Positions 50,601 to 53,976 of a stretch of DNA of 64,000 nt are shown piece after piece. A program made the translations under genes and the position numbers. Positions within the stretch are counted from its first letter, which is position 1; each line of letters starts with the position of its first letter. Source of the stretch: Cladopsammia gracilis (Eukaryota; Cnidaria; Anthozoa; Scleractinia; Dendrophylliidae); the NCBI GenBank assembly GCA_022457155.1, contig JAJGOT010000474.1, positions 372,001 to 436,000 on the forward strand, in the 5' to 3' direction. A model generated the notes under the pieces. That model was not told the DNA's origin. It was given only the letters and a program-made list of their open reading frames with translations, and did not search any database.

Positions 50601-50626
50601 TACTTTTAAAAAACATATGGTTATAA
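8485..50626 (+). CDS. Polycystin-1-family protein, C-terminal portion (nine exons)
   Basis: The gene spans 8485-8661, 10573-10698, 20771-20953, 22138-22386, 37140-37856, 38941-39180, 40443-41696, 42589-42712 and 48834-50626, and encodes about 1,620 visible residues. Domain order is a helical pre-GAIN region, a GAIN domain with GPS site (CSCNHL/TSF), TM1, PLAT, TM2-6, the polycystin extracellular domain, and a six-TM TRPP-like channel module. This is the 11-TM topology of polycystin-1 and the PKD1L/REJ proteins. Such proteins act at cilia and the plasma membrane as large receptors that pair with polycystin-2-type channels. All introns are phase 0 except the last, which is phase 1. The N-terminal ectodomain must be encoded upstream. 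The orthologue (PKD1, PKD1L1, PKD1L2, PKD1L3 or REJ) is not decided. Confidence 0.93.
9148..9793. mobile_element. MITE, TIR family AATTAACGTTGTCGGATGAA (copy 1)
   Basis: The left end near 9148 reads ACTATTTTAATTAACGTTG and continues TCGGATGAAAGCTTTAAGCC. The right end near 9735-9793 is its inverted counterpart (TTCCGACAACGGTAATTGAA then ATAGCTGTA). The interior has no recognisable transposase. A second member of the family lies at 53728-53976. Confidence 0.7.
10010..10390 (-). pseudogene. LINE reverse transcriptase C-terminal remnant
   Basis: The minus-strand frame 10381-10067 encodes about 100 residues ending in a pattern typical of the carboxyl tail of CR1/Jockey/RTE-type polyproteins: TRYSDFYRPHTCRTNIKKFS, then GPRIWNSLPNDIKNAPS, then FKRMIKPFL. 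The rest of the polymerase is absent, so this is a 5'-truncated copy within the polycystin intron. The clade is uncertain. Confidence 0.75.
10573..10698 (+). CDS. Polycystin-1-like gene, visible exon 2
   Basis: A long T-run and CAG precede 10573, and CTG/GTGAGT ends the exon at 10698. The 126 nt give 42 residues, phase 0 on both sides, with a helical amphipathic look (IVSLQVNSLADILQISSVIG). It is followed after only 13 bases by a decayed duplicate of itself. It joins in frame to the preceding and following exons. Confidence 0.75.
10712..10837 (+). pseudogene. Decayed tandem duplicate of polycystin-like exon 2
   Basis: This stretch is exactly the same length (126 nt) as the exon at 10573-10698 and about 90% identical by eye (13 differences). 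It has an in-frame TAA at codon 7 and a weakened donor (GTGACT instead of GTGAGT). Only 13 nt separate the two copies, so no polypyrimidine tract or intron exists for separate splicing. It is best read as a failed exon duplication. It has no effect if the first donor is used, and would truncate the protein if retained. Confidence 0.88.
10838..11445. other. No gene recognised (intron)
   Basis: Intron sequence of the polycystin-like gene, with no protein similarity or clear repeat seen. Confidence 0.5.
11530..11689. repeat. 98-bp tandem repeat in the LINE tail (left of the gypsy element)
   Basis: The unit containing GTTTCTAGGCCGTCCTCTTT and CAGGTATAGCCTACACCTTC recurs with a 98-bp period (for example CAGT at 11587 and 11685). 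It continues on the other side of the gypsy insertion at 16326-16465, so the array predates that insertion. Confidence 0.8.
11690..11852 (-). repeat. Gypsy 3' LTR (left copy)
   Basis: About 163 bp, near-identical to the right LTR except for a 9-bp local duplication (CTTGTCACG) near the end and a few substitutions. It is bordered inside by the purine-rich tract. Confidence 0.9.
11945..13313 (-). pseudogene. Gypsy integrase and C-terminal region
   Basis: Frame 13313-12168 holds the integrase: an HHCC zinc finger (HSSHIGIGGC ... CTIC), then the catalytic core with D in IAADLF, D in LITDNGPEF and E in SNGKVENAV. This resembles K02A2.6-type Ty3/gypsy polyproteins. A frameshift near 12250 moves to a second frame (12268-11945) encoding the C-terminal tail, ending RRSERARRTPTWLEDYDLS. 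Another frameshift at about 13290-13313 separates the integrase from RNase H. The catalytic residues are kept, but the polyprotein cannot be made without shifts. Confidence 0.92.
13270..13848 (-). pseudogene. Gypsy RNase H domain
   Basis: The frame reads SKSGLGAVLLQEGQPVCYVS, then ESRYAQIEKEMLAITWAC and VETDHEPLKSVF, the standard Ty3/gypsy RNase H motifs. It lies in a different frame from both reverse transcriptase and integrase. The shift from the polymerase frame occurs near 13770-13785, where two extra bases (AT) break the RYYDVSKPV reading. Confidence 0.92.
13764..15401 (-). pseudogene. Gypsy zinc knuckles, protease and reverse transcriptase
   Basis: After the TAG at 15404-15402 the same frame as gag continues. 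Two zinc-knuckle-like blocks (CRFCGYHHGNRQC, CHKCGQKNH) lie at about 15330-15250. An aspartic protease follows with FQLDTGAECNLLS at about 15090. Then comes reverse transcriptase with ICLDPRDLNKAI, FGRYRWQRMPFGISSAPE and the active-site box VIADDFLIAG. Gag and pol are thus in one frame, separated only by this stop. The frame ends at 13764 after a frameshift into RNase H. Confidence 0.93.
15402..16046 (-). CDS. Gypsy Gag protein
   Basis: About 214 residues from an ATG at 16046. After a Pro/Ala-rich N terminus comes a typical retrotransposon capsid region (WKQWKKVWQRYEIATG, then SVIGEEAVKAF, EPGESISTYVTELR, ILRDRLVLGVRD). It ends at an in-frame TAG, after which the zinc knuckles and pol continue in the same frame. 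The stop may be a mutation or a readthrough signal. Confidence 0.9.
   Translation of the reverse strand: MPPPDTTESASGTSAAAPMILPPMNLPPPKPLVGDDNLASNWKQWKKVWQRYEIATGINKQENLVRVSTFLSVIGEEAVKAFDTFAWSEGQNENSITDVLAKFDEYCEPRTQVIYERYRFNNRKQEPGESISTYVTELRVIAKNCAHDEITPDEILRDRLVLGVRDEKVRERLLRVNDLSLSKAIDICKAAEQTSQQLKLITSGTDESVGAVRT
16170..16325 (-). repeat. Gypsy 5' LTR (right copy)
   Basis: 156 bp matching the left LTR. On the coding strand it is followed by the putative primer-binding site at 16169-16154. It is bordered outside by CAGTT, the target duplication. Confidence 0.9.
16326..17109 (-). pseudogene. LINE reverse transcriptase, later part and tail
   Basis: The frame 17109-16850 reads a reverse-transcriptase block (YLNFVEFAKACESVDS, LWRLFRHYGIPLNVEIVSII), equivalent to the FxDFEKAFDS and YGIP motifs. 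A degenerate stretch follows, then the C-terminal tail with RKRGRPRNNWRRSM and GVGYTWETAK at 16515-16321. It is cut at 17110 by the L1/Tx1 insertion; its N-terminal continuation resumes at 18733. Confidence 0.8.
17124..18493 (+). pseudogene. L1/Tx1 ORF2 C-terminal fragment
   Basis: The first frame runs to 18227 and contains the post-polymerase region of Tx1/L1 ORF2 (LLGKITVIKSLAAAQLVY, then RLQVFQFKLLHRRIATNRYL and a CTFC zinc-finger start). After a frameshift near 18150-18165 a second frame continues with HLFWNCEHVQTFWKNF to 18493. The HLFW...FW block is characteristic of this clade. The endonuclease and catalytic polymerase motifs were lost by 5' truncation. Confidence 0.88.
18515..18536. 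repeat. Poly-C tract
   Basis: About 22 consecutive C residues in the 3' untranslated part of the L1/Tx1 copy; its length is prone to sequencing error. Confidence 0.9.
18734..19151 (-). pseudogene. LINE reverse transcriptase, N-terminal part
   Basis: The minus-strand frames read an opening reverse-transcriptase block (MKAVKKLKNGKAFGRDDIHL, then YYGNWRAIMLLSVPS and RIILERLKAALDALDQI). This corresponds to the LKNGKAPGxDxI and NWRGIxLL motifs of endonuclease/RT LINEs. A frame change occurs near 18850. It joins upstream to the endonuclease piece across the piggyBac-like MITE, and downstream to 17109 across the L1/Tx1 insertion. Confidence 0.85.
19156..19731. mobile_element. piggyBac-like MITE (TTAA duplication)
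   Basis: The element begins CCCTATTCAGCCTGGG and ends CCCAGGCCGAATAGGG, inverted copies with one difference. It is flanked on both sides by TTAA (19152-19155 and 19732-19735). Both CCC termini and TTAA targets are piggyBac hallmarks. It is 576 bp, non-coding, and splits the minus-strand LINE. Confidence 0.9.
19736..20640 (-). pseudogene. LINE endonuclease region
   Basis: Short minus-strand frames resemble an apurinic-type LINE endonuclease: LGVSEVRWSTFGEITTSTRE near 20500 (the G-SExRW motif) and MILMADINAKVETENSGIEG near 20270 (the GDFNAKVG motif, with D kept). Multiple frame changes and stops show decay. It is upstream of and continuous with the reverse-transcriptase pieces. Confidence 0.75.
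20771..20953 (+). CDS. Polycystin-1-like gene, visible exon 3 (GC donor)
   Basis: Acceptor ATCGTTTAG precedes 20771. The 183-nt exon encodes 61 helical residues (SLDAVTSMTSLLTYKAQAKN) and is phase 0 at both ends. It ends AAG/GCAAGT, a strong match to the minor GC donor consensus; no GT donor lies nearby in frame. It fits the conserved helical segment just before the GAIN domain. Confidence 0.82.
20991..21153. repeat. Long hairpin (foldback repeat)
   Basis: The two arms, about 20991-21060 and 21080-21153, are inverted copies beginning TACCTAATCGTACCTTTTTG and containing CTTCGGCGGCAT. There is almost no loop, so this is a near-perfect foldback element in the intron immediately after the GC donor. 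Confidence 0.85.
21153..21657. mobile_element. MITE, TIR TTTACCGTACCCAAATTC
   Basis: TTTACCGTACCCAAATTC at the left end is matched by GAATTTGGGTACGGTAAA at the right end. It abuts the preceding hairpin. The interior has only short frames and no transposase. Confidence 0.7.
22138..22386 (+). CDS. Polycystin-1-like gene, visible exon 4 (start of GAIN region)
   Basis: Acceptor TTTATTCAG precedes 22138, and CAG/GTATGA follows 22386. The 249-nt exon is phase 0 and gives 83 residues, including RTVGMTFALGRHTAARLAGL, then VLPAEIVAGVSSVTNTSFVD. This is the beta-rich first part of the GAIN domain seen in PKD1 relatives and reads straight into the next exon (NPFTWD). Confidence 0.88.
22706..23060. repeat. 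Left subterminal ACATGTAAAT repeats
   Basis: Irregularly spaced copies of TTTACATG, CATGTAAA and TGTAAATT in both orientations fill the first 350 bp inside the left end. The same motif recurs at 35390-35530 inside the right end. Such motifs bind transposase-associated proteins in known CACTA elements; that role here is inferred. Confidence 0.8.
23061..24316. other. No gene recognised (within the CACTG element)
   Basis: Unique-looking sequence with short frames only. The stretch 24180-24316 is richer in CpG and could be a promoter for the exon-like frame that follows. Confidence 0.4.
24317..24473 (+). CDS. Possible first exon of a gene inside the CACTG element
   Basis: An ATG opens a 52-residue basic frame (MKAADPKAAKAGYFQRSS ... 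KKNPRIFA) in a locally CpG-rich stretch. It ends at a good donor, GCAG/GTATGT, phase 1. No family is recognised. It could splice to exon-like segments at 27810-27854 and 34198-34290, both of which stay open in the required phase. The basic, lysine-rich character would suit a DNA-binding protein, but this is a weak inference. Confidence 0.3.
27810..27854 (+). CDS. Possible 45-nt internal exon inside the CACTG element
   Basis: TTCTTTTCTCTAG precedes and GTAAGA follows a 45-nt segment. Read in phase 1 it gives VRNGIIQKDSRRAFY without a stop, compatible with the exon at 24317. Very short, so support is from splice signals only. Confidence 0.22.
29389..29533. mobile_element. Hairpin insertion with Penelope-like/hammerhead-derived core
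   Basis: GAATTTAGTTTTATCGACT at the left is mirrored by GTCGATAAAACTAAATTC at the right, with a further inverted CTGACCACCGTAA/TTACGGTGGTCA pair inside. The loop reads GGGCTAGCGCTCGAAACGTT. That resembles the stem-and-CGAAAC portion of the type I hammerhead ribozyme carried by Penelope-like elements, but the CUGANGA core is absent. Confidence 0.5.
30133..30378 (+). pseudogene. Repeat-encoded short reading frame, family unknown
   Basis: About 80 residues (for example VSINTLTDKLTQVIESWLSE) in the right arm of the large inverted repeat. The left arm encodes the same sequence in reverse orientation with disruptions. It looks like part of a transposon-derived protein with an amphipathic helix; a further GERNE-like acidic continuation appears after 30420. 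I cannot name the family. Confidence 0.3.
30531..31037. mobile_element. 507-bp MITE made of GATC-centred repeats
   Basis: It begins CCCTGGTGAAAATCC and ends with the inverted GATTCTCACCAGGG. The interior is almost entirely degenerate AAGATCCTTAAAGATCTT-like units, so it is self-complementary throughout. Comparison with the uninterrupted left arm of the large inverted repeat (about 29285) shows precise insertion with a 2-3 bp duplication (AA or GAA). Confidence 0.85.
31292..33717. mobile_element. Kolobok-like non-autonomous transposon (TTAA, GG ends)
   Basis: GGTTACAGTGTACCTTC at the left end is perfectly inverted at the right end. TTAA flanks both sides (31288-31291 and 33718-33721). The undisrupted other arm of the large inverted repeat (about 28950-28962) provides the empty site with a single TTAA. 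TTAA duplication with purine (GG) termini points to Kolobok rather than piggyBac, whose ends start CCC. Two short frames inside (31430-31714, 32194-32442) show no transposase motif. Confidence 0.82.
34198..34290 (+). CDS. Possible terminal exon inside the CACTG element
   Basis: A strong pyrimidine tract and TTTCACAG precede 34198. Read in the phase left by the 27810-27854 segment, the frame gives about 30 residues (FKSKSIPWPSYICRKHTKAA ...) and ends in TAG. It is plausible only as part of the proposed three-exon unit. Confidence 0.22.
34490..35345. repeat. 32-bp tandem array (right subterminal region)
   Basis: About 26 copies of a 32-bp unit containing TTCGATTTACATGTTATTTA and CAGGCTCC(C/T)TTA run without spacers. 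Each unit holds the TTTACATG motif also scattered at the opposite end. The unit length is not a multiple of three, so all three plus-strand frames stay open by chance periodicity; it is not protein-coding. Confidence 0.95.
35390..35530. repeat. Right subterminal ACATGTAAAT repeats
   Basis: Irregular TTTACATG/CATGTAAAT copies between the 32-bp array and the right end, equivalent to the left subterminal block. Confidence 0.8.
35558..37139. other. Intron remainder, no gene recognised
   Basis: Polycystin-gene intron sequence between the CACTG element and the next exon. No repeats or exons are evident. Confidence 0.5.
37140..37856 (+). CDS. Polycystin-1-like gene, visible exon 5 (GAIN domain)
   Basis: Acceptor TTTGTTTGCAG precedes 37140 and TGTCAG/GTAAGA follows 37856. 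The 717-nt exon encodes 239 residues, phase 0. It starts at the conserved NPFTWDITRGRVHSDVLTLE block and ends in the first half of the GPS (CVYWSDYRQMWTTEGCQ), with the two tryptophans and cysteines typical of the motif. Between them are two RQKRSC repeats, each a furin-type site (QRQKRS and GRQKRS), at about 37645-37695. The frame stays open for 57 codons past the donor, but that extension lacks the family sequence. Confidence 0.95.
38941..39180 (+). CDS. Polycystin-1-like gene, visible exon 6 (GPS cleavage site and TM1)
   Basis: Acceptor ATTTCCACAG precedes 38941 and ATG/GTAAGT follows 39180; 240 nt, phase 0. It completes the GPS with CSCNHLTSFGG, the canonical autoproteolysis site between L and T. 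A juxtamembrane stretch and one membrane helix follow (VSVIVFISLVFVTYFAVIII), then basic RREDRKD facing the cytosol. Cleavage at this point gives non-covalently held N- and C-terminal fragments in polycystin-1. Confidence 0.96.
39181..40442. other. Intron, no gene recognised
   Basis: Intron between the TM1 and PLAT exons. A stretch near 39740-39810 contains GGCCGCCAACTTGACCGCC and CCATCTTCGATT, of a type common in repeats, but no ends could be defined. Confidence 0.5.
40443..41696 (+). CDS. Polycystin-1-like gene, visible exon 7 (PLAT domain and TM2-6)
   Basis: Acceptor GTTGACTTTAG precedes 40443, and CATAAG/GTATGC follows 41696; 1254 nt, 418 codons, phase 0. The PLAT/LH2 domain occupies about exon residues 14-130 (YEYKITITTGIWRNAGTTAK; GLRIGHDNTGVSPSWFLEDV; WLALERGDGRIER). 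PLAT domains bind lipids and proteins at the inner membrane face in this family. About five membrane helices follow (for example GIQSALIIAPVNILIAFLF and FAVELFVYGLFIAILMIVCY), matching polycystin-1 TM2-TM6, with a basic cytosolic loop between. Confidence 0.97.
42182..42203. repeat. Poly-C tract
   Basis: About 22 C residues in the intron after exon 7; its length is likely polymorphic or error-prone. Confidence 0.9.
42589..42712 (+). CDS. Polycystin-1-like gene, visible exon 8 (start of polycystin domain)
   Basis: Acceptor AATTTTAG precedes 42589, and CCAA/GTAAGT follows 42712; 124 nt, entering in phase 0 and leaving in phase 1. It encodes NNTLYWSWVRTIFVPGIYAG, then MPRLTQLRVKP, equivalent to the conserved FW.W...PRLRQLRV start of the extracellular polycystin (TOP) domain. 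The split lysine codon is completed by the next exon. Confidence 0.95.
42883..43069 (+). repeat. 187-bp direct repeat, left copy
   Basis: Identical by eye to 47256-47442. It contains TTTCGCTTAGTATTTATACG, which could be a promoter (TATA-like). It is followed by an ATG at 43101 that opens a short Ala/Pro-rich frame (MAEVPAAFPTDVLEAARRVV) to 43200. Confidence 0.92.
43101..43278 (+). pseudogene. Ala/Pro-rich N-terminal fragment of an element protein
   Basis: The ATG at 43101 opens a frame that reads MAEVPAAFPTDVLEAARRVV and continues as AAEAPAAG. A TAA interrupts it at 43198, after which the same frame goes on with AGENPAPPAKELSWT. The low-complexity start and the single stop suggest the broken 5' end of an element gene. 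No family is recognised. Confidence 0.35.
43280..44045. repeat. GTGTGTCGCCTTCAAGTT tandem array with 92-bp higher-order period
   Basis: Three related subunits of about 29-33 bp share GGCGTGTGTCGCCTTCAAGT and differ in the tail (TAGCTTTCAC, CAGTGTTTTTAT, TGTTTATT). They cycle as a 92-bp higher-order unit at least five times (for example 43414, 43506, 43598, 43690, 43782). Long frames arise from the repetition and are not taken as genes. Confidence 0.95.
44046..45813. repeat. Tandem segmental duplication of about 0.9 kb
   Basis: Segment 44046-44950 is repeated as 44955-45813. Both include TTCTCTTGGCGTATGTCACC, CCGCGTCCCCAAGGACGCAT and GTCGAGTAAATCTCTGTGCA. The first copy has an extra block at about 44660-44813. 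The second has extra blocks at about 45222-45280 and 45660-45735. Overall similarity is very high, so the duplication is fairly recent. Confidence 0.88.
45838..45945 (+). pseudogene. Zinc-knuckle-like fragment
   Basis: The plus frame reads PTCFNCRPSGQIARFCPK, a CCHC knuckle in which the histidine position appears as Q. It may be the remnant of a Gag-like or recombinase-associated protein of the same element. Confidence 0.45.
46012..46193. mobile_element. Small MITE with TIR TATAGAGCGTATGCAC
   Basis: CTATAGAGCGTATGCAC at the left is matched by GTGCATACGCTCTATA at the right. The interior carries two copies of TTTTGGTACACCAAYATGGC. It is about 180 bp and was inserted into the recombinase element. 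Confidence 0.72.
46736..47284 (+). pseudogene. Truncated tyrosine recombinase-like ORF
   Basis: About 182 residues with SVKEYLASISEEQAKARVST, ERYIVSRDLAFFCLD, CGKTLRGKDSSVFAIKPCPL, VVNLTTYVKLADLMNVNLRE and FVGSIVANRLRLYLSAL. From memory this resembles tyrosine recombinase proteins common in cnidarian genomes, in which the segment after GET carries the His-x-x-Arg box. Here that segment is replaced by FIAMFAP and a stop, exactly where the 187-bp direct repeat begins (47256). The upstream part continues in another frame (IGKLRSIFNSIGRSGDW at about 46690-46740). The catalytic half is therefore missing. Confidence 0.6.
47256..47442 (+). repeat. 187-bp direct repeat, right copy
   Basis: Identical by eye to 42883-43069. 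Its start coincides with loss of homology of the recombinase ORF. After it the sequence differs from the left copy (CCCTCCCTCCTCCCCTCAGC) and runs to the right palindromic end. Confidence 0.92.
48058..48212. repeat. 54-bp tandem repeat in the last intron
   Basis: About three copies of a unit containing GGGTATATAAATTTGGTCAT and GTGGTCTTGATGTTCACTG. Single related pieces (GGTCATATTAAC) occur nearby at about 48755. Confidence 0.88.
48338..48487. repeat. About 27-bp tandem repeat GGGTATACTGTGTTATAATA
   Basis: Six copies with small length differences, about 350 bp before the last acceptor of the polycystin-like gene. Confidence 0.9.
48834..50626 (+). CDS. Polycystin-1-like gene, last exon (polycystin domain, channel module, C-tail)
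   Basis: Acceptor TTAAATATTTCAG precedes 48834, and the stop is at 50624-50626. The exon continues the extracellular polycystin domain (HTCHYAYSKENEE; WGQFSSYPGGGFVADLGYKN; TRPVILEFSAFNPPTNLLVV). Six membrane helices follow (from HFYLLCTLIFIVFVLFF). The pore-side region reads SSLLKATYFQLELILGRV and the last helix FILLSLTILLMNFFIVTLND. The pore loop lacks a polycystin-2-like selectivity filter, as is usual for PKD1 relatives. The cytosolic tail is basic and ends in a coiled-coil-like stretch (LNELQRQEEKVWELLFNIF), a likely partner-binding site. A GTATGG near 50540 could be a donor, but the frame ends naturally without it. Confidence 0.97.
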
Positions 50627-51450
50627 ATGTCAACAAAGCCATCGTAATTTCGTTATTACAAGAAGAGTTTCAACAATGATTCCTGTACCCTAGTATCATG
50701 GAAATAGCCAAATATAACAAGTTATCACGGTCATACCACCGGAAAATCATTATTCGCAAGTATAGTCGATCCCACTACGCCGCAGATCAGCATTAATTTT
50801 CGAGAGCTTGTCAAATGAAAATCGAAGGACTCTAACGCGAAAGATTAGTACATGGCTTTCACAATGTACAGTTGGAAAATGAAAAAACATAATAGAAAAA
50901 GGAAAAATATATCCAATGTCCAAACGCAATAAGCTCGGAATTGGTGCAGTTAAATTTTAATACTTAACCTGTGTCAAGTGATCATTGCATATCGCGGGCT
51001 CAATGTTAAAAGCCGACCGACCGACCGTGGGCACACGACGTTTTGGCCATTTTTGTTGTAATTTGACTTTTGATTAACGCTCGAGGAACTCCTGTAAAAA
51101 AAAAGTTTCCATACCTTTTTTGCAATACTTCCATTTTGGTAGCCGTAAGGTGATAGCTTTGTATCTAAGTTTTAGATTTCAAAAGTGTTTAAATCCGCAG
51201 TGCATGCATGTTATATGTTTTACATTTCACGACTGTATGAAGATTAGCGTTAGCATTGAGCTAATCTCAGTAGTGCTCAAATTTTCTTTGGGACTATTTC
51301 TGAAAACGAAAAGCATTTTGTGAAAAAAAAAAATGTTCTGCTCGAACATTAAATGGTTGAGATTTGTACATAATAAGAAAACTTTTATATATCCGTGACT
51401 TGTATTTTTAATATTAGACATTTCTTCATTGATGTAAAAGTGATGGGTTA
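50627..51450. other. 3' flank of the polycystin-like gene
   Basis: Probable 3' untranslated sequence. An ATTAAA at about 51348 is a candidate but weak polyadenylation signal. No other gene is seen. Confidence 0.4.
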
Positions 51451-51456
51451 CTTAAT

Positions 51457-51957
51457 GGCCCATTTCACACTAGAAGACGGACAAATCGTCTGGACGGACA
51501 AGTCGTCCGACGATTTGTTCGTGTAATGTGAATTCTAGACGGACAACTCACCTTTTGTTGGTCATCGTAAATTCATATCTGAACGAACAAACAGACGATT
51601 TTGAAAGCAAGGGGCCTGGCGCTAAAAGGCTTGGTTACCTTGCTTTTTATCCACCATTTTGATTTTCCCATAAACCATCACTCCCTTTACTAGTTCCATT
51701 CCCCTTAGCGAGTACTGGGACCAAGATACAACCATTTGTTCGTCTGGTGTGCATTTAAATCGGACTTTGGACGACTTATCCGTCCAGACGAAAAAATCGA
51801 AAAATCGTCTTAATAGACGGCCAAATCGACGGACAAAATCAGACGACTTTTACGTCCAAAATTTTGTTCGTCCCGTTTTCACAATAAGACGACTTGTCCG
51901 TCTGAGACAACTTGTCCGTCCAGACGATTTGTCCGTCTCTAGTGTGAAAACGGCCAA
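51457..51957. mobile_element. MITE with long TIR (GACGGACAAATCGTCTGGAC)
   Basis: The left end reads GGCCCATTTCACACTAGAAG then GACGGACAAATCGTCTGGAC. The right end is its inverted counterpart finishing CTAGTGTGAAAACGGCC. Degenerate GACGGACAAGTCGTC motifs recur inside. No transposase. Confidence 0.82.
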
Positions 51958-53228
51958 TGTCTTGTTCGTTGTCTTGCTTCAATAATTAAACTGAATAATT
52001 AAGTAGGTTTTTAGTCTAACTTTTTACCTTACATACTTTTTAATTTATAAATTATAGAATTATACAACTTCCTGTTGATACCAGTTGTAATATGAGTACC
52101 ATGATTAAATAAATCTTGCTTATAACCTGCTTAGTCTGTGAGGAGTTAAACTAACAGGGTCGCTTATTTAAACGAAGCTTCCACGTTATCTAACAAAACC
52201 GCGGTCTAAACCAATTTTTATCTGGCGAACCTTAAACAAACAATGTCGGCATATAACCCAGACTAGTAAAACATTTAACATCTACTTAAAATGGCCCACT
52301 CATAAACAGATGTGTAGGTCCATAACTGAAATTGTCTTAAAACGCGGTCCAAGTTAAACTTCGCTTATACTATCCCGGCGTCCCACGGTGTCCTGGCTGA
52401 TATTTAACTATTATAGCGCGAAAGCCTTAGAATTAGGCGATATCACGCAAGCTTGAACGCTATATTAGTTTTATAATTCAACACATTGATAACAAAGCAC
52501 AGTTTGAAGAAAAAATATCGAGGCCGGTCCGTCATGTTTGCATTCTCTTGTCAAAATGCGAAATTTACATCCATCGTTGGATATACGTCATGTAGACATA
52601 GCGTATATCGATAACCTTTTGACCATATTTGGGCAGTGTATTAATGTATTGAATTATAAATCGCGTTATCGCCAAAGTGATAAACGCAAAGAAATATGAA
52701 CTAAAAAGACAAAATAACAACTAAAAAACGCAAAATTCAACAAGAATGGAAACTTTGATTTCCTGACCGCCTGTCGCGAAATCAAAATTGACGAACTGTA
52801 ATCCACTTTCATCCTTGTAATCCTGCACTTTTTCACCAAACTACTGCTTCTGTTTTGCTCTATAGAATCTTTTTTATCCAATTAAGTTGTATATTTGGTT
52901 GTATTTGGCGATATAACATGGATATTTAGTATTGCGGATATTTCGTTATTTCGGCGGATACTGTTCTTTTAAACTTTCAAGGGTACATCTTAGTTTCTGG
53001 ATGATTCTCTTTCAGGCCTTGTTATGAACGTCCTTCTAACTCTAGATGTTGAAACATTCACGTTGAATCTGAGAAAAACTGGCATAGAATGGAAAGTTAC
53101 TCAGTCTTGGAAATGGGATGCAAAAGTGTTGTTTATAATTGGCATGACAGCTGAAAAGGAGGTTCCATGATAGTTAGACAGCAGATAGGTGGTATCGAGC
53201 TCAGACTGAAAATTTGAATACGAGTAAC
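51958..53228. other. No gene recognised
   Basis: AT-rich sequence. A short open segment after TTCTCTTTCAG at about 53015-53178 has a good acceptor, but its 50-odd residues match nothing I know. Confidence 0.4.
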
Positions 53229-53459
53229 AACTAGACTTCGAGCAGTCCCTCTTTTCCAGCTTAGTCCGTCGTGCGGGAAACGAAAACTGACATGGGCATG
53301 CTGAAAATGGCCGCGTGAAAACTGGGGGCGAGACGGGCGCCCGTCCTGCCCCCAAGCCCAGTTTTCGCGCGGCAATTTTCCACTCGCTAATATTTTTGCA
53401 TTATATTTTCTCGCTCGACGGACTAAGCTGGGAAAGAGGGACTTCTTGTAGTCTAAGTG
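53229..53459. mobile_element. MITE with about 42-bp TIR (CCAGCTTAGTCCGTCG)
   Basis: AGTCCCTCTTTTCCAGCTTA followed by GTCCGTCG at the left end is mirrored at the right by CGACGGACTAAGCTGGGAAA followed by GAGGGACT. A central GGGCGCCCG palindrome sits near 53338. The length is about 230 bp. Confidence 0.82.
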
Positions 53460-53727
53460 AGAACATCCGCACCAAATACATTAAGTTGGTATGGACATGG
53501 AAGTATAAAAGATAAAAATAAATTCTCCCCGCGGGAAGTACCTACCAGAGATCGATATTTCGGTTCCTAGGACACGTGGTTTTGAAAGGATAAAACAATG
53601 ACGTAGTTTTGGGTCAGAGGCGGTAACAATCAATTGACAAATTGTAAATAGATCATAGCCCATTACCTTCAAGCTAGCGAAGGAATGACAATTTCGAAGC
53701 GTAGAAATTTCGCATAGTTATATTGAG

Positions 53728-53976
53728 GAATACAGCTATTCCAATTAACGTTGTCAGGTGAAAGTTCAAAGCCCAAAGCCTACAAGTCAAGACCGAACGA
53801 GTAAACCGAGCGCCTGTTGCAGGCATGCAGACAGTTGGGAGCGGCGAAACGAAAAGAAACGGTGCGAATGCGCGATGCGACGAGCGTGAAAAACGTTTCT
53901 TTTGTACAGCTCCCAACTATCTTTGCTTGTAGCTTTGAGCTTTCATCCGACAACGTTAATTGAAATAGCTGTATTC
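53728..53976. mobile_element. MITE, TIR family AATTAACGTTGTCGGATGAA (copy 2)
   Basis: GAATACAGCTATTCCAATTA at the left end is mirrored by TAATTGAAATAGCTGTATTC at the right; both continue into the shared CGTTGTC block. Same family as 9148-9793 but much shorter (249 bp), with a GC-rich middle. Confidence 0.85.

Noticed and set aside
53015..53178. Exon-like segment after TTCTCTTTCAG
   Set aside because: Good acceptor, but the short frame has no recognisable homology and no partner exon was found.
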